NCBI RefSeq assembly: GCF_003990645.1
Contig: NZ_RYZK01000003.1
Span: forward strand, 248,001-312,000
Source of the DNA: Shimia sediminis
GTDB taxonomy: Bacteria; Pseudomonadota; Alphaproteobacteria; Rhodobacterales; Rhodobacteraceae
Direction of reading: 5' to 3'
Length of the DNA: 64,000 nt
Below, piece by piece: positions 26,894 through 36,058 of the stretch. The notes under the pieces were generated by a model. It made no database searches and was not told where the DNA came from. It saw nothing but the letters and a program-made list of their open reading frames with translations. The stretch's first letter is position 1; each line of letters starts with the position of its first letter. The position numbers and the translations under genes were made by a program.

Positions 26894-28504
26894 ATGTCCG
26901 ATCCCTTACCCGAAGAAATCGATGATGCGCTCTGGAAGGAGGCACGCCGACGGGCGGATGCAATCCGCAAGGTCGTGAAGGGTGGCGGTGAGCCGACATC
27001 GGCGGCTGAGATTGCCGACCTTTCGAAGGAACTCGGCCTCAGCCGGGCCTCAGTCTTCCGCCTGATCAGACTGTTTCGGGAAAGCGGGACGGTCATGTCC
27101 CTGGTGGACCGCAAGCCCGGCCGGCGAACCGGCCATCGTGGTCTGGATGCAGAGCGCGAGAGGATCATCATTACTGCGATCAAGACGTATTATCTGAAGC
27201 CCACCCGGCCCTCGGTTGCGCAGCTTGTGCGTGACATCGAAACCGACTGCCGTGTTGCTGGGTTGAAGCCGCCGCACCGGCGGACAGTCGAGGCACGCCT
27301 TAAAGACGTGGATCTGCGCAAACGTGCCAAGCGGCGTGGCGAACTCAAGGTTGAAAAGGCAGCGACTGCGGTGCCTGGCGCTCTGACGGCGTCGCGTCCT
27401 CTTGAGATCGTGCAGATTGATCATACGAAGGCCGATATCTTTGTCGTCGATGAGGAGACGCGCAAAACGATTGGCCGCCCTTGCCTGACGCTCGCCATGG
27501 ACGTCTTCACCCGGATGGTGACGGGGTTCTACCTCTCCATGGACCCTCCGTCGCGCCTTTCGACCAGCCTGTGCCTGTTGCATTCGGTCTATGACAAAAC
27601 GGCCTGGTTGAAGGAACGCGAGATCGAGGAACCCTGGCCTGTCGCTGGTCTGCCTGAACGCATACATGTCGATAATGGCGCGGACTTCCGAAGCCGTGCC
27701 TTCAAGCGCGGATGCGAGAACGCGGGCATTTCCATAGACTGGCGTCCGCCAAGCACACCGCGTTTCGGCGGACATATCGAACGGCTGATCGGCACGCAGA
27801 TGGGTCGGCTGCACCTGCTGCCCGGCACCACATTCAGCAACGAACAGGACCGCGGCGAGTATGATCCCCAGCGGCACGCAGCCCTGAGTTTGCGCGAACT
27901 GGAGAGGTATATTGCCCTCGACATTGTCGGGACCTACCACCAGTCCATCCACTCTTCGCTGAGCCGCCCACCCCTGGCGGTTTGGCAAGAGCATGAAGGG
28001 GACATTCCCCTTAGGCTGCCTGAGGATCGGCTCCAGTTTTGGGTCAACTTCCTGCCAGATCAGGAGCGGACTTTGAGACCAACCGGCATTCATCTCTTTG
28101 ACCTGCGCTACTGGTCTGCGGCGCTCAGTGCCGATGTCGGTCGGACCAATCGGCGGCTGCTGGTCAAATACGATCCCCGCGACATGTCGCGTGTGTTCGT
28201 GCGACGGCCGTCCGGCAACTTCGTCGAGGCGCGCTACGCGGACCTGACGCTAGCTCCTATCTCGCTGCATGAAGCCCTGACCGCGCGGCGCACGCTCAAG
28301 GAGCAAGGGCGGCGCGAAATCAACTCCCGCGCCATTGTTCGAACCGCTCTTGAGCAACGCAAGCTGATCGCAGACGCAGTCGCCAAGACGAACGCTGCGC
28401 GTCGGGGAAAAAAGGCGGCGAGACCAGCCACGGACGACAGGGAACTGGGCACGCTCCGCGGCATCGACTCCAGCAAACCGGTGCCCTTTGTTGAGGAAGA
28501 ATAA
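26894..28504 (+). CDS. tniA: TniA-type DDE transposase
   Basis: 536 residues. The N-terminal third contains helix-turn-helix segments (LSKELGLSRASVFRLIRLF). The integrase core has the catalytic triad Asp176 (QIDHTKAD), Asp260 (HVDNGADF) and Glu296 (GGHIERLIG), a D-D(35)E spacing. The C-terminal part resembles the Mu-transposase C-terminal domain (RDMSRVFVRRPSGNF). All three catalytic residues are intact. It is the first of three genes and reads away from the left end. Confidence 0.94.
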   Translation: MSDPLPEEIDDALWKEARRRADAIRKVVKGGGEPTSAAEIADLSKELGLSRASVFRLIRLFRESGTVMSLVDRKPGRRTGHRGLDAERERIIITAIKTYYLKPTRPSVAQLVRDIETDCRVAGLKPPHRRTVEARLKDVDLRKRAKRRGELKVEKAATAVPGALTASRPLEIVQIDHTKADIFVVDEETRKTIGRPCLTLAMDVFTRMVTGFYLSMDPPSRLSTSLCLLHSVYDKTAWLKEREIEEPWPVAGLPERIHVDNGADFRSRAFKRGCENAGISIDWRPPSTPRFGGHIERLIGTQMGRLHLLPGTTFSNEQDRGEYDPQRHAALSLRELERYIALDIVGTYHQSIHSSLSRPPLAVWQEHEGDIPLRLPEDRLQFWVNFLPDQERTLRPTGIHLFDLRYWSAALSADVGRTNRRLLVKYDPRDMSRVFVRRPSGNFVEARYADLTLAPISLHEALTARRTLKEQGRREINSRAIVRTALEQRKLIADAVAKTNAARRGKKAARPATDDRELGTLRGIDSSKPVPFVEEE

Positions 28505-28520
28505 ATGAGCTGGAGCGACT

Positions 28521-29402
28521 ATGAACGACACGATTCCCCACCTGACCGCCGATGCGGCGGCACTGCTTTCTGAAATAAATAAAGGGCGCATACGCGCCAT
28601 CCGGTCGCGACGATGGGTTCTCTACCCTCGCGCCAAGCAAGCTCTCGACCGTCTCGAGACGCTCCTGGAGCATCCCAAGGGAACGCGCATGCCATCGGTC
28701 GCGATCTACGGTGACAGCGGCATGGGCAAGACCATGATCATGAAACGGTTCCGGGACCAGCACCCGCCAGTCTTTGATCGTCGGTCGGGGGTCCTGAAGA
28801 CACCGGTCCTGGCCATGGAGATGGTCAGCCGTCCGGGTGAACGTCGGTTCTACGGCGAACTGCTCACCCAACTTGGCGCACCGCAGGCCCCACGCGCCGA
28901 TATTGCCCAGATGGAACAGGCGGCCTTGCGGATCATGGGGGCCATCGGTCTGCAGGTCCTGGTGATCGACGAAGTCCACAACATTCTAGCGGGAACCTAT
29001 CGCGAGCAACGCATTGTCCTGAACACCCTGCGCTTCCTGAGCAATCGTCTTCAGATGTCGCTTGTTTGCTTTGGCGTGAACGAAGCCAGGGAGGCCATCG
29101 GCGGGGATGTGCAACTTGCACGCCGGTTCGAGCAGCTGACCTTGAGTCGGTGGGCCGCCAATGAGCAGTTCGAGACACTGGTCGCATCGATCTTGCGCAA
29201 TACCCCGCTGCGTCAACCGTCGGTTCTGACACCGAAGTCACTGCGCCGCATTCTGCAGATCACCGATGGCATCACCGCCAACATCTTCCACATGTTGGGC
29301 AGTCTCGCGATCGAGGCCATCGAGAGCGGGAGCGAAAAGATCACCGACAATGCCGTCGCAACCTGGGTGCCGACCTTCGATACCGAGGCTGCCATCGCAT
29401 GA
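28521..29402 (+). CDS. tniB: TniB-type AAA ATPase of the transposon
   Basis: 293 residues. Walker A is GDSGMGKTMIMKRF (near residue 65) and Walker B is LQVLVIDEVHNIL. TniB is the ATP-dependent regulator that helps the transposase select targets, analogous to TnsC or MuB. It follows tniA by 16 bases and overlaps tniQ by four (ATGA). Length and motifs appear complete. Confidence 0.94.
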   Translation: MNDTIPHLTADAAALLSEINKGRIRAIRSRRWVLYPRAKQALDRLETLLEHPKGTRMPSVAIYGDSGMGKTMIMKRFRDQHPPVFDRRSGVLKTPVLAMEMVSRPGERRFYGELLTQLGAPQAPRADIAQMEQAALRIMGAIGLQVLVIDEVHNILAGTYREQRIVLNTLRFLSNRLQMSLVCFGVNEAREAIGGDVQLARRFEQLTLSRWAANEQFETLVASILRNTPLRQPSVLTPKSLRRILQITDGITANIFHMLGSLAIEAIESGSEKITDNAVATWVPTFDTEAAIA

Positions 29403-30250
29403 ATAGTAAGCTGCCCGTCACGTTGCCCTCTGCCCCGGATGAACTTCTGTCATCCTGGATCAGTCGGCACGCGGCGTTCTACGGGGTCACACCTCAGACC
29501 ATGTTTACCCATTGCCTGCCTGAAGCTGCCTCGCTCCGCTCCGTCGACCTGTGTTTGACCATCGACCAGTCGCGCCGGATCGCGGACACGTTCTCGACGG
29601 AATCAAGGACCGTCCGGGCCATGACCTTCGAAAAGGCCACGAAACCCATGCAACGGTTCATCGCCAAGGCCCCGATCCAGAGCTGCGCAAGATGCACCGC
29701 ATCCACGCACGGACCGGTTTCGATCCGGCGAAGCCAGTTGCAAGGGTGGCGGATCACCTGCCCGATCTGCGGAGGCTGGCTCCAAAGCGAAATTGTTACT
29801 GACCACATCGAAGCCCTTGCGCCATATCGCGATACCGCCCTTCAAGGCGAAAAACTGCTGCACGACGAAGCCGAGCGCGGCAGACAGACTTGGGGCTCGC
29901 CGTTGGCACTTGCGCGGGTACTGCTGATGCGTTGGATTCCCTGGCCGCTCCTAGGTGAAAACGATCTCTGGCGCTTTCGTGTTCTAGGTGTCCTTGTTCC
30001 CGAGTTCGACGCCATTCTCGCCAGGCTGACGTCATTCCACCACTCGCCGAAACATCCGATCCTGCCGCTCCACATCCGTCCAGCGCTCCTTGCGGGCGTA
30101 GCCATTCTGGAACGCACTGGACCGGAAATGCTGAAGATGCTCGAAGGGCATACATTCGGAGTAAACAGGGACAAGTTCATCCAAACGACAGATCATTTGG
30201 TCTCTCCGGCAGTCGAATGGGGGCCACCGCGACAGATGCAGTTGATTTGA
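29399..30250 (+). CDS. tniQ: TniQ-type target-site protein
   Basis: 283 residues. The N-terminal half carries the TniQ/TnsD pattern LPSAPDELLSSWISRHAAFYG, then a zinc-binding set SCARCTA and TCPICGG (about residues 97-130). TniQ is required for transposition and in Tn7-like systems recognises the target. The C-terminus (PAVEWGPPRQ) has no known motif. Its shortness compared with TnsD suggests the simple TniQ of Tn5053-type elements. Confidence 0.9.
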   Translation: MNSKLPVTLPSAPDELLSSWISRHAAFYGVTPQTMFTHCLPEAASLRSVDLCLTIDQSRRIADTFSTESRTVRAMTFEKATKPMQRFIAKAPIQSCARCTASTHGPVSIRRSQLQGWRITCPICGGWLQSEIVTDHIEALAPYRDTALQGEKLLHDEAERGRQTWGSPLALARVLLMRWIPWPLLGENDLWRFRVLGVLVPEFDAILARLTSFHHSPKHPILPLHIRPALLAGVAILERTGPEMLKMLEGHTFGVNRDKFIQTTDHLVSPAVEWGPPRQMQLI

Positions 30251-30264
30251 AAAATGAGAAAATG

Positions 30265-30331
30265 AGTCTCGTCATTGAGTGCCACAATTCTGCAAAACGG
30301 CCGCAGTCTTACAGTTAACTGCTACGTCACA
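30265..30331 (-). repeat. Transposon right end with two transposase-site repeats
   Basis: On the complementary strand the right end holds two copies of the site: within the terminal repeat (30305-30331) and at 30265-30283 (GGCACTCAATGACGAGACT). The left end has four, so the ends are unequal, as in Tn7- and Tn5053-type elements. Confidence 0.78.
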
Positions 30332-30596
30332 AGACGACCTTGGAGTGATTGAACTCAACGAGGCCTTTGCAAGCCAGGCTTTGGCCGTGTTGCGGGGCCT
30401 GGAAATCAAAACCGACGATCCGCGCGTGAACCCAAACGGCGGCGCAATTGCCCTTGGGCATCCGCTCGGCATGTCGGGCGCTCGGATCGCAGGGTCAGCC
30501 GCTCTCGATCTGCAAAACTCAGATCGCGACTACGCGATTGCAACAATGTGCGTTGGTGTGGGACAGGGTGCTGCTCTGCTATTAAGGAAGGTGTAA
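30332..30596 (+). pseudogene. 3' fragment of a thiolase (acetyl-CoA acetyltransferase) gene
   Basis: The open frame starting inside the right end continues as a clean thiolase C-terminus of about 87 residues: [15 protein letters not shown], then [19 protein letters not shown] with the catalytic His, and TMCVGVGQGAALLL with the catalytic Cys. The whole N-terminal two thirds, including the other active-site Cys, is missing, and no 5' part is seen left of the transposon. The fragment resembles beta-ketoadipyl-CoA type thiolases. It is a remnant and cannot be active. Confidence 0.88.
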
Positions 30597-31016
30597 AGGT
30601 GTGAAGGTGTATTGAACACAGTTTCCCGTGCAAATGGTGAAGGCGAAGTGGCGGTGGGCGCCATCCACTAGGTCGCCATCGAACGACCGGTTCGGTGATT
30701 TTCGCTACGTCGCCGCAAAACTCGCGCCGCACTTGCCAACGAATGCTGCATCGGCCAACCCCTAAAAACGAAGGGCGGCTTCGTCCGCATAGCGGACGCG
30801 GGCCAAGTGGCAGCAATCTGGAACCTCGCAAAGGAATCCATGGTGCCAGTGCCTGTCACAGTCGCAAGCGTGCAACGTACCGGCACACTGACCTGCACTG
30901 CTTTGCACCAGTCACCTTAATGTGAGGCGTCCCCGCACCCCGTTTCCCTTCTGCCATTGCTGTTTCCCTGCGCCCGCATTACCTTTCTTTGACAGCGCTT
31001 TTTCAGGGAGCCTCGC
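30597..31016. other. Non-coding gap between thiolase fragment and TPR gene
   Basis: The 420 bp hold no credible gene. At its left edge three imperfect 8-bp units related to AAGGTGTA occur in tandem (about 30589-30612). The last 100 bp upstream of the TPR gene are C/T-rich (CCCCGTTTCCC) and presumably contain its promoter. The rest looks like degraded accessory sequence. Confidence 0.5.
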
Positions 31017-32729
31017 GTGGCCACGTCTTTTATCCGTAAACTGACCCTTTCATTGCTTTTGAGCGGCACGGCATTGCCGGCGCTGTCGGACGGGCTGTCG
31101 GGCAGTTACCTTGCCGCACGGCAGGCGACCTATAACAGCGACTATGAATCTGCGGCGTTGTATTACACGCAGGCGCTGACCCGCGATCCGTCGAACCCGA
31201 TCCTCTTGGAAAGCGCTGTTCTGGCCTATCTCTCGATGGGGCAACTCGACACCGCCCTGCCGGTCGCGCGCAAGATTGTGGCGGATGGCATCGACAGCCA
31301 GTTGGCCAATATGGTGGTGGCGGCTGGTCAGGTGAAACAAGGTGACTTTGCCGCGCTGCTCGAGATGCTGGACGGCGAAGAAAAGGGTATTGGTCATCTG
31401 GTTGACGGGCTGGTTACGGCATGGGCCTATATGGGCAGCGGCGATGTCACCCGCGCGCTTGAGGCCTTTGACGAGGTGTCGAAGGAACCGGGCTTTACCG
31501 GGTTTGGCGCCTATCACAAGGCGCTGGCCCTGGCCTCGGTCGGCGATTACGAAGGCGCGGACGCGATCTATTCCGGTGAGGGCAACGGCACCATCGGCAA
31601 CACGCGCCGCGGTGTCCTGGCGCTGATCGAAATTCTATCGCAGCTCGACCGCAATCCCGAAGCAATCGCCGTGATGGACGAGATGTTCCGGGGCGATCTG
31701 GACCCGGACCTTCTGGCCACGCGCGAAAGCCTGGAGGCAGGTGAACGCCTGCCCTTTACCCATGTGCGGGGGGCTTCGGATGGGGTGGCCGAGGTGTTCT
31801 ATACCCTGGCGCGCGCGCTCGAGAACGAGGCCGCGCCGGACTATGTGCTGCTCTATACGCGGATCGCGGAATACCTGCGCCCCGACCACTTTGAGGCGCT
31901 TTTGCTGTCTGCCGGGTTGCTGGAGCAATTGGGGCAGTTCGATCTGTCCACCAAGGCCTACAAGCAGGTGCCTGCCGATCACCCGTCATACCATGCCGCA
32001 GAGTTGGGCCGTGCCGAGGCGCTGCGCAAGGCCGACAAACCCGAGGCCGCGATCGAAGTGCTGGAACAGCTGGCGCGCAGCCACGGTGACCTGTCGATCG
32101 TGCATTCCTCGCTGGGGGATCTTCTGCGCCAGCAACGGGACTTTGCCGGGGGCGTCAAAGCCTATGACAGGGCGCTGGACCTGGGCTCGGAACAGGATCG
32201 CAGCCGCTGGTTCCTGCTCTATGCACGCGGTATCTGCCACGAACGTCTCGAAGACTGGGAACGCGCCGAGGCCGATTTCCGCGCTGCTCTGGCACTGAAC
32301 CCCGAGCAGCCGCAGGTGCTGAACTATCTCGGCTATTCGCTGGTCGAGAAACAGATCAAGCTGGACGAGGCGCTGAACATGATCGAGCGCGCCGTGGCCG
32401 CGCGACCTGACAGTGGCTATATCGTCGACTCGCTAGGCTGGGTTCTGTACCGGCTGGGCCGCTATGACGAAGCCGTCGAACATATGGAACGCGCCGCCGA
32501 ACTGATGCCGATTGACCCGGTGGTGAACGACCATCTGGGCGATGTGTTCTGGGCCGTGGGCCGCTACATCGAGGCCGAGTTCCAATGGAAACGTGCGCTG
32601 TCCTTTGTGGATGAGGACACAGCCGAAGAGGCCAAACCAGACCGCATTCGCCGCAAGCTCGAAGTGGGGCTGGACGTGGTGCTCGAGGAAGAAGGCGCAG
32701 AACCCCTGAAGGTCGCCAATGAAGGTTAA
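31017..32729 (+). CDS. Secreted tetratricopeptide-repeat (TPR) protein
   Basis: 570 residues from a GTG start. Residues 1-24 are a signal peptide (RKLTLSLLLSGTALPALSDG), so the protein is probably periplasmic or envelope-bound. From about residue 30 the chain is made of TPR repeats, for example YLAARQATYNSDYESAALYY and EALNMIERAVAARPDSGYIV; the last ones are the clearest. No catalytic domain is seen. TPR proteins scaffold complexes; the partner is unknown. Its end overlaps ispE by eleven bases. Confidence 0.88.
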   Translation: MATSFIRKLTLSLLLSGTALPALSDGLSGSYLAARQATYNSDYESAALYYTQALTRDPSNPILLESAVLAYLSMGQLDTALPVARKIVADGIDSQLANMVVAAGQVKQGDFAALLEMLDGEEKGIGHLVDGLVTAWAYMGSGDVTRALEAFDEVSKEPGFTGFGAYHKALALASVGDYEGADAIYSGEGNGTIGNTRRGVLALIEILSQLDRNPEAIAVMDEMFRGDLDPDLLATRESLEAGERLPFTHVRGASDGVAEVFYTLARALENEAAPDYVLLYTRIAEYLRPDHFEALLLSAGLLEQLGQFDLSTKAYKQVPADHPSYHAAELGRAEALRKADKPEAAIEVLEQLARSHGDLSIVHSSLGDLLRQQRDFAGGVKAYDRALDLGSEQDRSRWFLLYARGICHERLEDWERAEADFRAALALNPEQPQVLNYLGYSLVEKQIKLDEALNMIERAVAARPDSGYIVDSLGWVLYRLGRYDEAVEHMERAAELMPIDPVVNDHLGDVFWAVGRYIEAEFQWKRALSFVDEDTAEEAKPDRIRRKLEVGLDVVLEEEGAEPLKVANEG

Positions 32730-33561
32730 GGCCTTTGCGCCGGCCAAGATCAACCTGACCCTGCATGTCACCGGCCAGCGTGCCGATGGCTACCATCTGC
32801 TGGATTCGCTGGTGGTGTTCGGCGATGCCGGTGATGACCTTGGCCTGTCTGCAGGGCCAGAGATGCGGCTGCAGGTTTCTGGCCCCTTTGCAGAAGGTGT
32901 TCCCGAAGATCAAACAAACCTCGTCTGGCGGGCTGCGCAGGCCGCGGGCTGGACAGGAACCATCCACCTGCAAAAGAACCTGCCGCATGGCGCCGGAATC
33001 GGTGGTGGATCGTCGGATGCGGCCGCGGTGCTGCGGGCGCTCAGTGGGGATAGTGCAGCGCGGGGCATCGGTCTGCAGAAAACCCTGTCTCTGGGGGCCG
33101 ACGTGCCGGTATGCCTCTATACGGGGCCGCAGCGGATGCAGGGCATTGGTGAACAGGTGACGCGCATTTGGTCGGTGCCGCGCTTGCATTTAATGCTGGT
33201 GAATCCGGGGTGCCACGTGCCCACACCGCAAGTGTTTCGCGCGCTCCGGCAGCGTGACAATGCCGCGATGGCTGATTGCGGGCCGTGGCCCGACGCCAGT
33301 GCATTTGTCGATTGGTTGTCCCGGCAACGCAACGATCTCGAAGCCCCGGCCGTTGCGACCCAACCGGTGATTGGCGACGTGCTGCAGGCGATACAGGCCA
33401 GCGAAGGCTGCGAATTGGCACGGATGTCGGGGTCAGGCGCCACCTGTTTCGGGGTCTTCCCAGATGGCACCGCGCGGGATCAGGCAGTGCACCGCCTGGG
33501 CCAGCGCCATCCTGAATGGTGGGTCGTTCCAGTGACCACAGCGGGCGCAGAAACGCGCTGA
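32719..33561 (+). CDS. ispE: 4-diphosphocytidyl-2-C-methyl-D-erythritol kinase (IspE)
   Basis: 280 residues. IspE phosphorylates CDP-methylerythritol in the non-mevalonate isoprenoid pathway. GHMP-kinase motifs are clear: KINLTLHVTGQRADGYHLLDSL at the start, and the phosphate loop LPHGAGIGGGSSDAAAVLRA near residue 93. RMSGSGATCFGVF is the third motif. ispB, another isoprenoid gene, is convergent with it, separated by an intergenic repeat element. Confidence 0.95.
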   Translation: MKVKAFAPAKINLTLHVTGQRADGYHLLDSLVVFGDAGDDLGLSAGPEMRLQVSGPFAEGVPEDQTNLVWRAAQAAGWTGTIHLQKNLPHGAGIGGGSSDAAAVLRALSGDSAARGIGLQKTLSLGADVPVCLYTGPQRMQGIGEQVTRIWSVPRLHLMLVNPGCHVPTPQVFRALRQRDNAAMADCGPWPDASAFVDWLSRQRNDLEAPAVATQPVIGDVLQAIQASEGCELARMSGSGATCFGVFPDGTARDQAVHRLGQRHPEWWVVPVTTAGAETR

Positions 33562-33568
33562 AACCTGC

Positions 33569-33630
33569 TTCTTTTGGCCGAAAATATCCCGGGGGTGAAT
33601 TGGCCAAAGGCCAAGAGGGGGCTGGCCCCC
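33569..33630. repeat. Intergenic repeat element, copy 2 (ispE/ispB)
   Basis: The element begins TTCTTTTGGCC, GAAAATATCCCGGGGG and TGAATTGGCC, then has the inverted segment GGCCAAAGGCC and GGGGGCTGGCCCCC. It lies in the 75-bp gap between the convergent ispE and ispB genes and shares about 33 nearly identical bases with the copy at 50278. Its hairpins could terminate both transcripts. Confidence 0.8.
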
Positions 33631-33636
33631 TGTGCC

Positions 33637-34638
33637 TCAGTTGACCCGCGCCACCACGTAATCGGCGATATCGCTCAACAGGTCCCTGATCTCATGTTCG
33701 GGCAGCTTGGCAATCGCTGTCTTGGCCTTGTCCGCCCATGCCAAGGCATCCTGACGGGTGGCTTCCAGCGTGTCGTGTTTGTTCAACAGCTCCAGCGCGT
33801 GCTCCAGATCACCCTCGTCCTGCTTGCCCTTTTCGATGGTCTTGACCCAAAAGGCGCGCTCGGCCTCATCCGCCTTGGCCACCGCCTTGATCACCGGCAG
33901 CGTCAGCTTGCGCTCGCGGAAATCGTCGCCGACGTTCTTGCCCGTGGCGTTGGTGTCCCCCTGATAATCCAAGAGGTCATCAACAATCTGAAAGGCAATC
34001 CCCAGCGCGTCGCCATAGTCAAACAGCGCCTGCACATGGGCCGGATCGGCATCTGCGATCACACCGCCTACTTCGGTCGCTGCGGAAAACAGCGCTGCCG
34101 TCTTGCCGCGTACCACCTGCAGATAGACGCCTTCATCCGTGCGCAGGTCCTGCGCGGCGGTCAGCTGCAACACTTCACCTTCGGCAATCGTGGCCGAGGC
34201 ATTCGACAGGATGCGCAACACGTCGATCGAGCCGGTTTCGGTCATCAATTGGAACGAGCGCGAAAACAGGTAATCGCCCACCAGCACCGAGGATTTGTTG
34301 TCCCACAACAGGTTCGCCGTGGGGCGTCCGCGCCGCTGGGCGCTTTCGTCGACCACATCGTCATGCAACAGCGTCGCGGTGTGAATGAACTCGACCGTGG
34401 CGGCAAGGTGCACGTGGTAAGGGCCGTCATAGCCGCACAGGCGGGCTGCGGCGAGGGTCAGCATCGGGCGCAGGCGTTTGCCACCGGCATTGACCAGATG
34501 CGCGGTCACCTCGGGAATGCGCGGCGCGTGTTTGCTGGCCATGCGGTCCTGAATCAGGGCGTTCACAGCCTGCAATTCATCAGCCAGAACATCGCTCAGC
34601 GCTTCATGCGGTTTGGTAGCGGCGTGGTCCAGAACCAT
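33637..34638 (-). CDS. ispB: Polyprenyl diphosphate synthase (octaprenyl/decaprenyl type)
   Basis: 333 residues. It makes the long isoprenoid side chain of ubiquinone by adding isopentenyl units. GGKRLRPMLTLAAARLCGY, the first Asp-rich motif LLHDDVVDESAQRRGRP and the second QIVDDLLDYQGD are present. Family length is normal. Chain length cannot be read reliably; Rhodobacterales mostly use ubiquinone-10. The gene is divergent from the DUF2007 gene. Confidence 0.95.
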   Translation of the reverse strand: MVLDHAATKPHEALSDVLADELQAVNALIQDRMASKHAPRIPEVTAHLVNAGGKRLRPMLTLAAARLCGYDGPYHVHLAATVEFIHTATLLHDDVVDESAQRRGRPTANLLWDNKSSVLVGDYLFSRSFQLMTETGSIDVLRILSNASATIAEGEVLQLTAAQDLRTDEGVYLQVVRGKTAALFSAATEVGGVIADADPAHVQALFDYGDALGIAFQIVDDLLDYQGDTNATGKNVGDDFRERKLTLPVIKAVAKADEAERAFWVKTIEKGKQDEGDLEHALELLNKHDTLEATRQDALAWADKAKTAIAKLPEHEIRDLLSDIADYVVARVN

Positions 34639-34693
34639 GTCTCCCCCGATGCAGGTCTCGACATCCCTTCGGACCTGCCCTTAATACTTGGTC

Positions 34694-34909
34694 ATGAAAG
34701 AGCTTCTGCGCAGCAACGACCCGACGATCATCGCCTTTGCCTCAGCCCTACTTCAAGGGGAGGGTATAGACTGCTTTGAAATGGACGTAAATATGAGCAT
34801 TCTCGAAGGATCAATCGGAATTTTTCCCCGTCGTCTGATGGTGCGGAGCGACGATTTGATCCGCGCCGAACGGGTGATGCGGGACAACGAGATCGCCCTG
34901 GGCAGATGA
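34694..34909 (+). CDS. DUF2007-type small protein
   Basis: 71 residues from ATG 34694. The pattern KELLRSNDPTIIAFASALLQGEGIDCF with EGSIGIFPRRLMV matches DUF2007, described as a putative signal-transducing protein, with a beta-alpha fold. Its role is not known. It overlaps the next gene by four bases (ATGA), which suggests a linked function with the methyltransferase. Confidence 0.78.
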   Translation: MKELLRSNDPTIIAFASALLQGEGIDCFEMDVNMSILEGSIGIFPRRLMVRSDDLIRAERVMRDNEIALGR

Positions 34910-35661
34910 TCGGCGAGACCACGAGCAACGCCTATCTGGATGGTCGGGTGACCATTCGGCAACCCGCAAAAGGGTACAGGGCGGGCGTGGACCCGGTATT
35001 GCTGGCCGCGTCGGTGCCTGCGCGTGCGGGGCAGAGCGTGTTGGAACTGGGCTGTGGTGTCGGAACGGCGAGCCTGTGCCTGGGGCATCGGGTGACCGGT
35101 CTGCGGCTCGAGGCTGTAGAGCTTCAGCCAGACTATGCCGCGCTGGCACAAGAGAACGCCGAGGCAAACGGTCAGAACATGGCGATTCACCTAGGGGATC
35201 TGGCCAAACTGCCCGACGTGCTAAAGCAACAGCGATTTGACCATGTCATCGCCAACCCCCCGTATTTTGATCGCAGGTCCAGTACGGCGGCCGAGGACCC
35301 CGGTCGCGAGACCGCGATGGGAGAGGATACGCCGCTTGCCGTTTGGGTCGATGTCGCGGCGCGGCGGTTGAAACCCCGTGGTTACGCCAGCTTTATCCAC
35401 CGGGCCGAACGCCTGCCTGACATTCTGAGCGCGATGCAGGGGCGTTTGGGTTCGATCGAGGTGCTGCCACTACAGGCGCGCACCACGAAACCGGCGGGGT
35501 TGATCCTCGTGAGGGCGCGCAAAGAGGGGCGGGCAGACTTTCGGCTGCACGCGCCGGTGGCCATGCATAGCGGGGACCGTCACGCGGGCGATGCTGAAAG
35601 CTACACGCCACGGATTCGGGCCGTTTTGCGGGATGGGGACGCGCTTGCATTTGGCGAATAG
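34906..35661 (+). CDS. tRNA1(Val) m6A37-type methyltransferase (TrmN6/YfiC-like)
   Basis: 251 residues. The S-adenosylmethionine motif VLELGCGVGTASLCL is near residue 48, and the target-adenine motif NPPYF is near residue 118, as in N6-adenine methyltransferases such as YfiC. The segment KGYRAGVDPVLLAASV is typical of the small group acting on tRNA or ribosomal RNA. The exact target is inferred. Confidence 0.88.
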   Translation: MIGETTSNAYLDGRVTIRQPAKGYRAGVDPVLLAASVPARAGQSVLELGCGVGTASLCLGHRVTGLRLEAVELQPDYAALAQENAEANGQNMAIHLGDLAKLPDVLKQQRFDHVIANPPYFDRRSSTAAEDPGRETAMGEDTPLAVWVDVAARRLKPRGYASFIHRAERLPDILSAMQGRLGSIEVLPLQARTTKPAGLILVRARKEGRADFRLHAPVAMHSGDRHAGDAESYTPRIRAVLRDGDALAFGE

Positions 35662-35891
35662 CCGACCTTCTGCGGCTGCATGTCCCGGCACCCTAGACAT
35701 GCTGCACGTGCGAAAACCCTTAACATTCAAACGGTTGGACGGCGGGTTTTTGCCGAAGCCGGTCAGTTCCTGACCTATTGCCTCTGGAAAAGCGAAAATT
35801 CAGACCAAAATTATGTCTGTGCGGCGTGACAGATCGCAGAAAGTATGCTGCACTGGACGGGTTGAATATCACACTTGAGAGGAGGACTGCC

Positions 35892-36056
35892 ATGAGCGTG
35901 AGCTCGCATTTGGAAGAACTGAAACGGAAACACGAAGCCCTCTCGGATCAGGTCGAAGCCGAGCAACGTGCTCCGGGATCCAGCGACTTCGACATCGCCG
36001 AAATGAAAAAGCAAAAGCTCAAGCTCAAGGAAGAAATCGAACGACTATCGGTCTGA
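35892..36056 (+). CDS. YdcH/DUF465-like small protein
   Basis: 54 residues from ATG 35892, preceded by GAGAGGAGGACTGCC. MSVSSHLEELKRKHEALSDQVEAEQR forms an amphipathic helix, followed by MKKQKLKLKEEIERL; this is the pattern of the YdcH family of short coiled-coil proteins. An in-frame upstream extension to 35778 has no ribosome site. It is convergent with the EamA exporter gene, with only two bases between stops. Function unknown. Confidence 0.85.
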   Translation: MSVSSHLEELKRKHEALSDQVEAEQRAPGSSDFDIAEMKKQKLKLKEEIERLSV

Positions 36057-36058
36057 CC

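Larger units (their letters stand above)
26734..30331 (+). mobile_element. Compact tniABQ transposon (Tn5053/Tn402-like), 3.6 kb
   Basis: The element is bounded by 27-bp terminal inverted repeats at 26734-26760 and 30305-30331. They match at 22 of 27 positions and begin TGTCACGTAGCA (left) and TGTGACGTAGCA (right, reverse complement). Between them lie only tniA, tniB and tniQ; no resolvase, integrase or cargo is present. Five bases on each side (CCTCC left, AGACG right) do not match, so no target duplication is visible. Repeats resembling transposase binding sites fill both ends. Confidence 0.9.

Noticed and set aside
26729-30336. Five-base target duplication around the tni transposon
   Set aside because: CCTCC on the left and AGACG on the right do not match, so no duplication is claimed.
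33574-34779. 401-codon open frame on the plus strand
   Set aside because: It is antisense to ispB, which has complete motifs. The frame is kept open by high GC and its translation has no family character.
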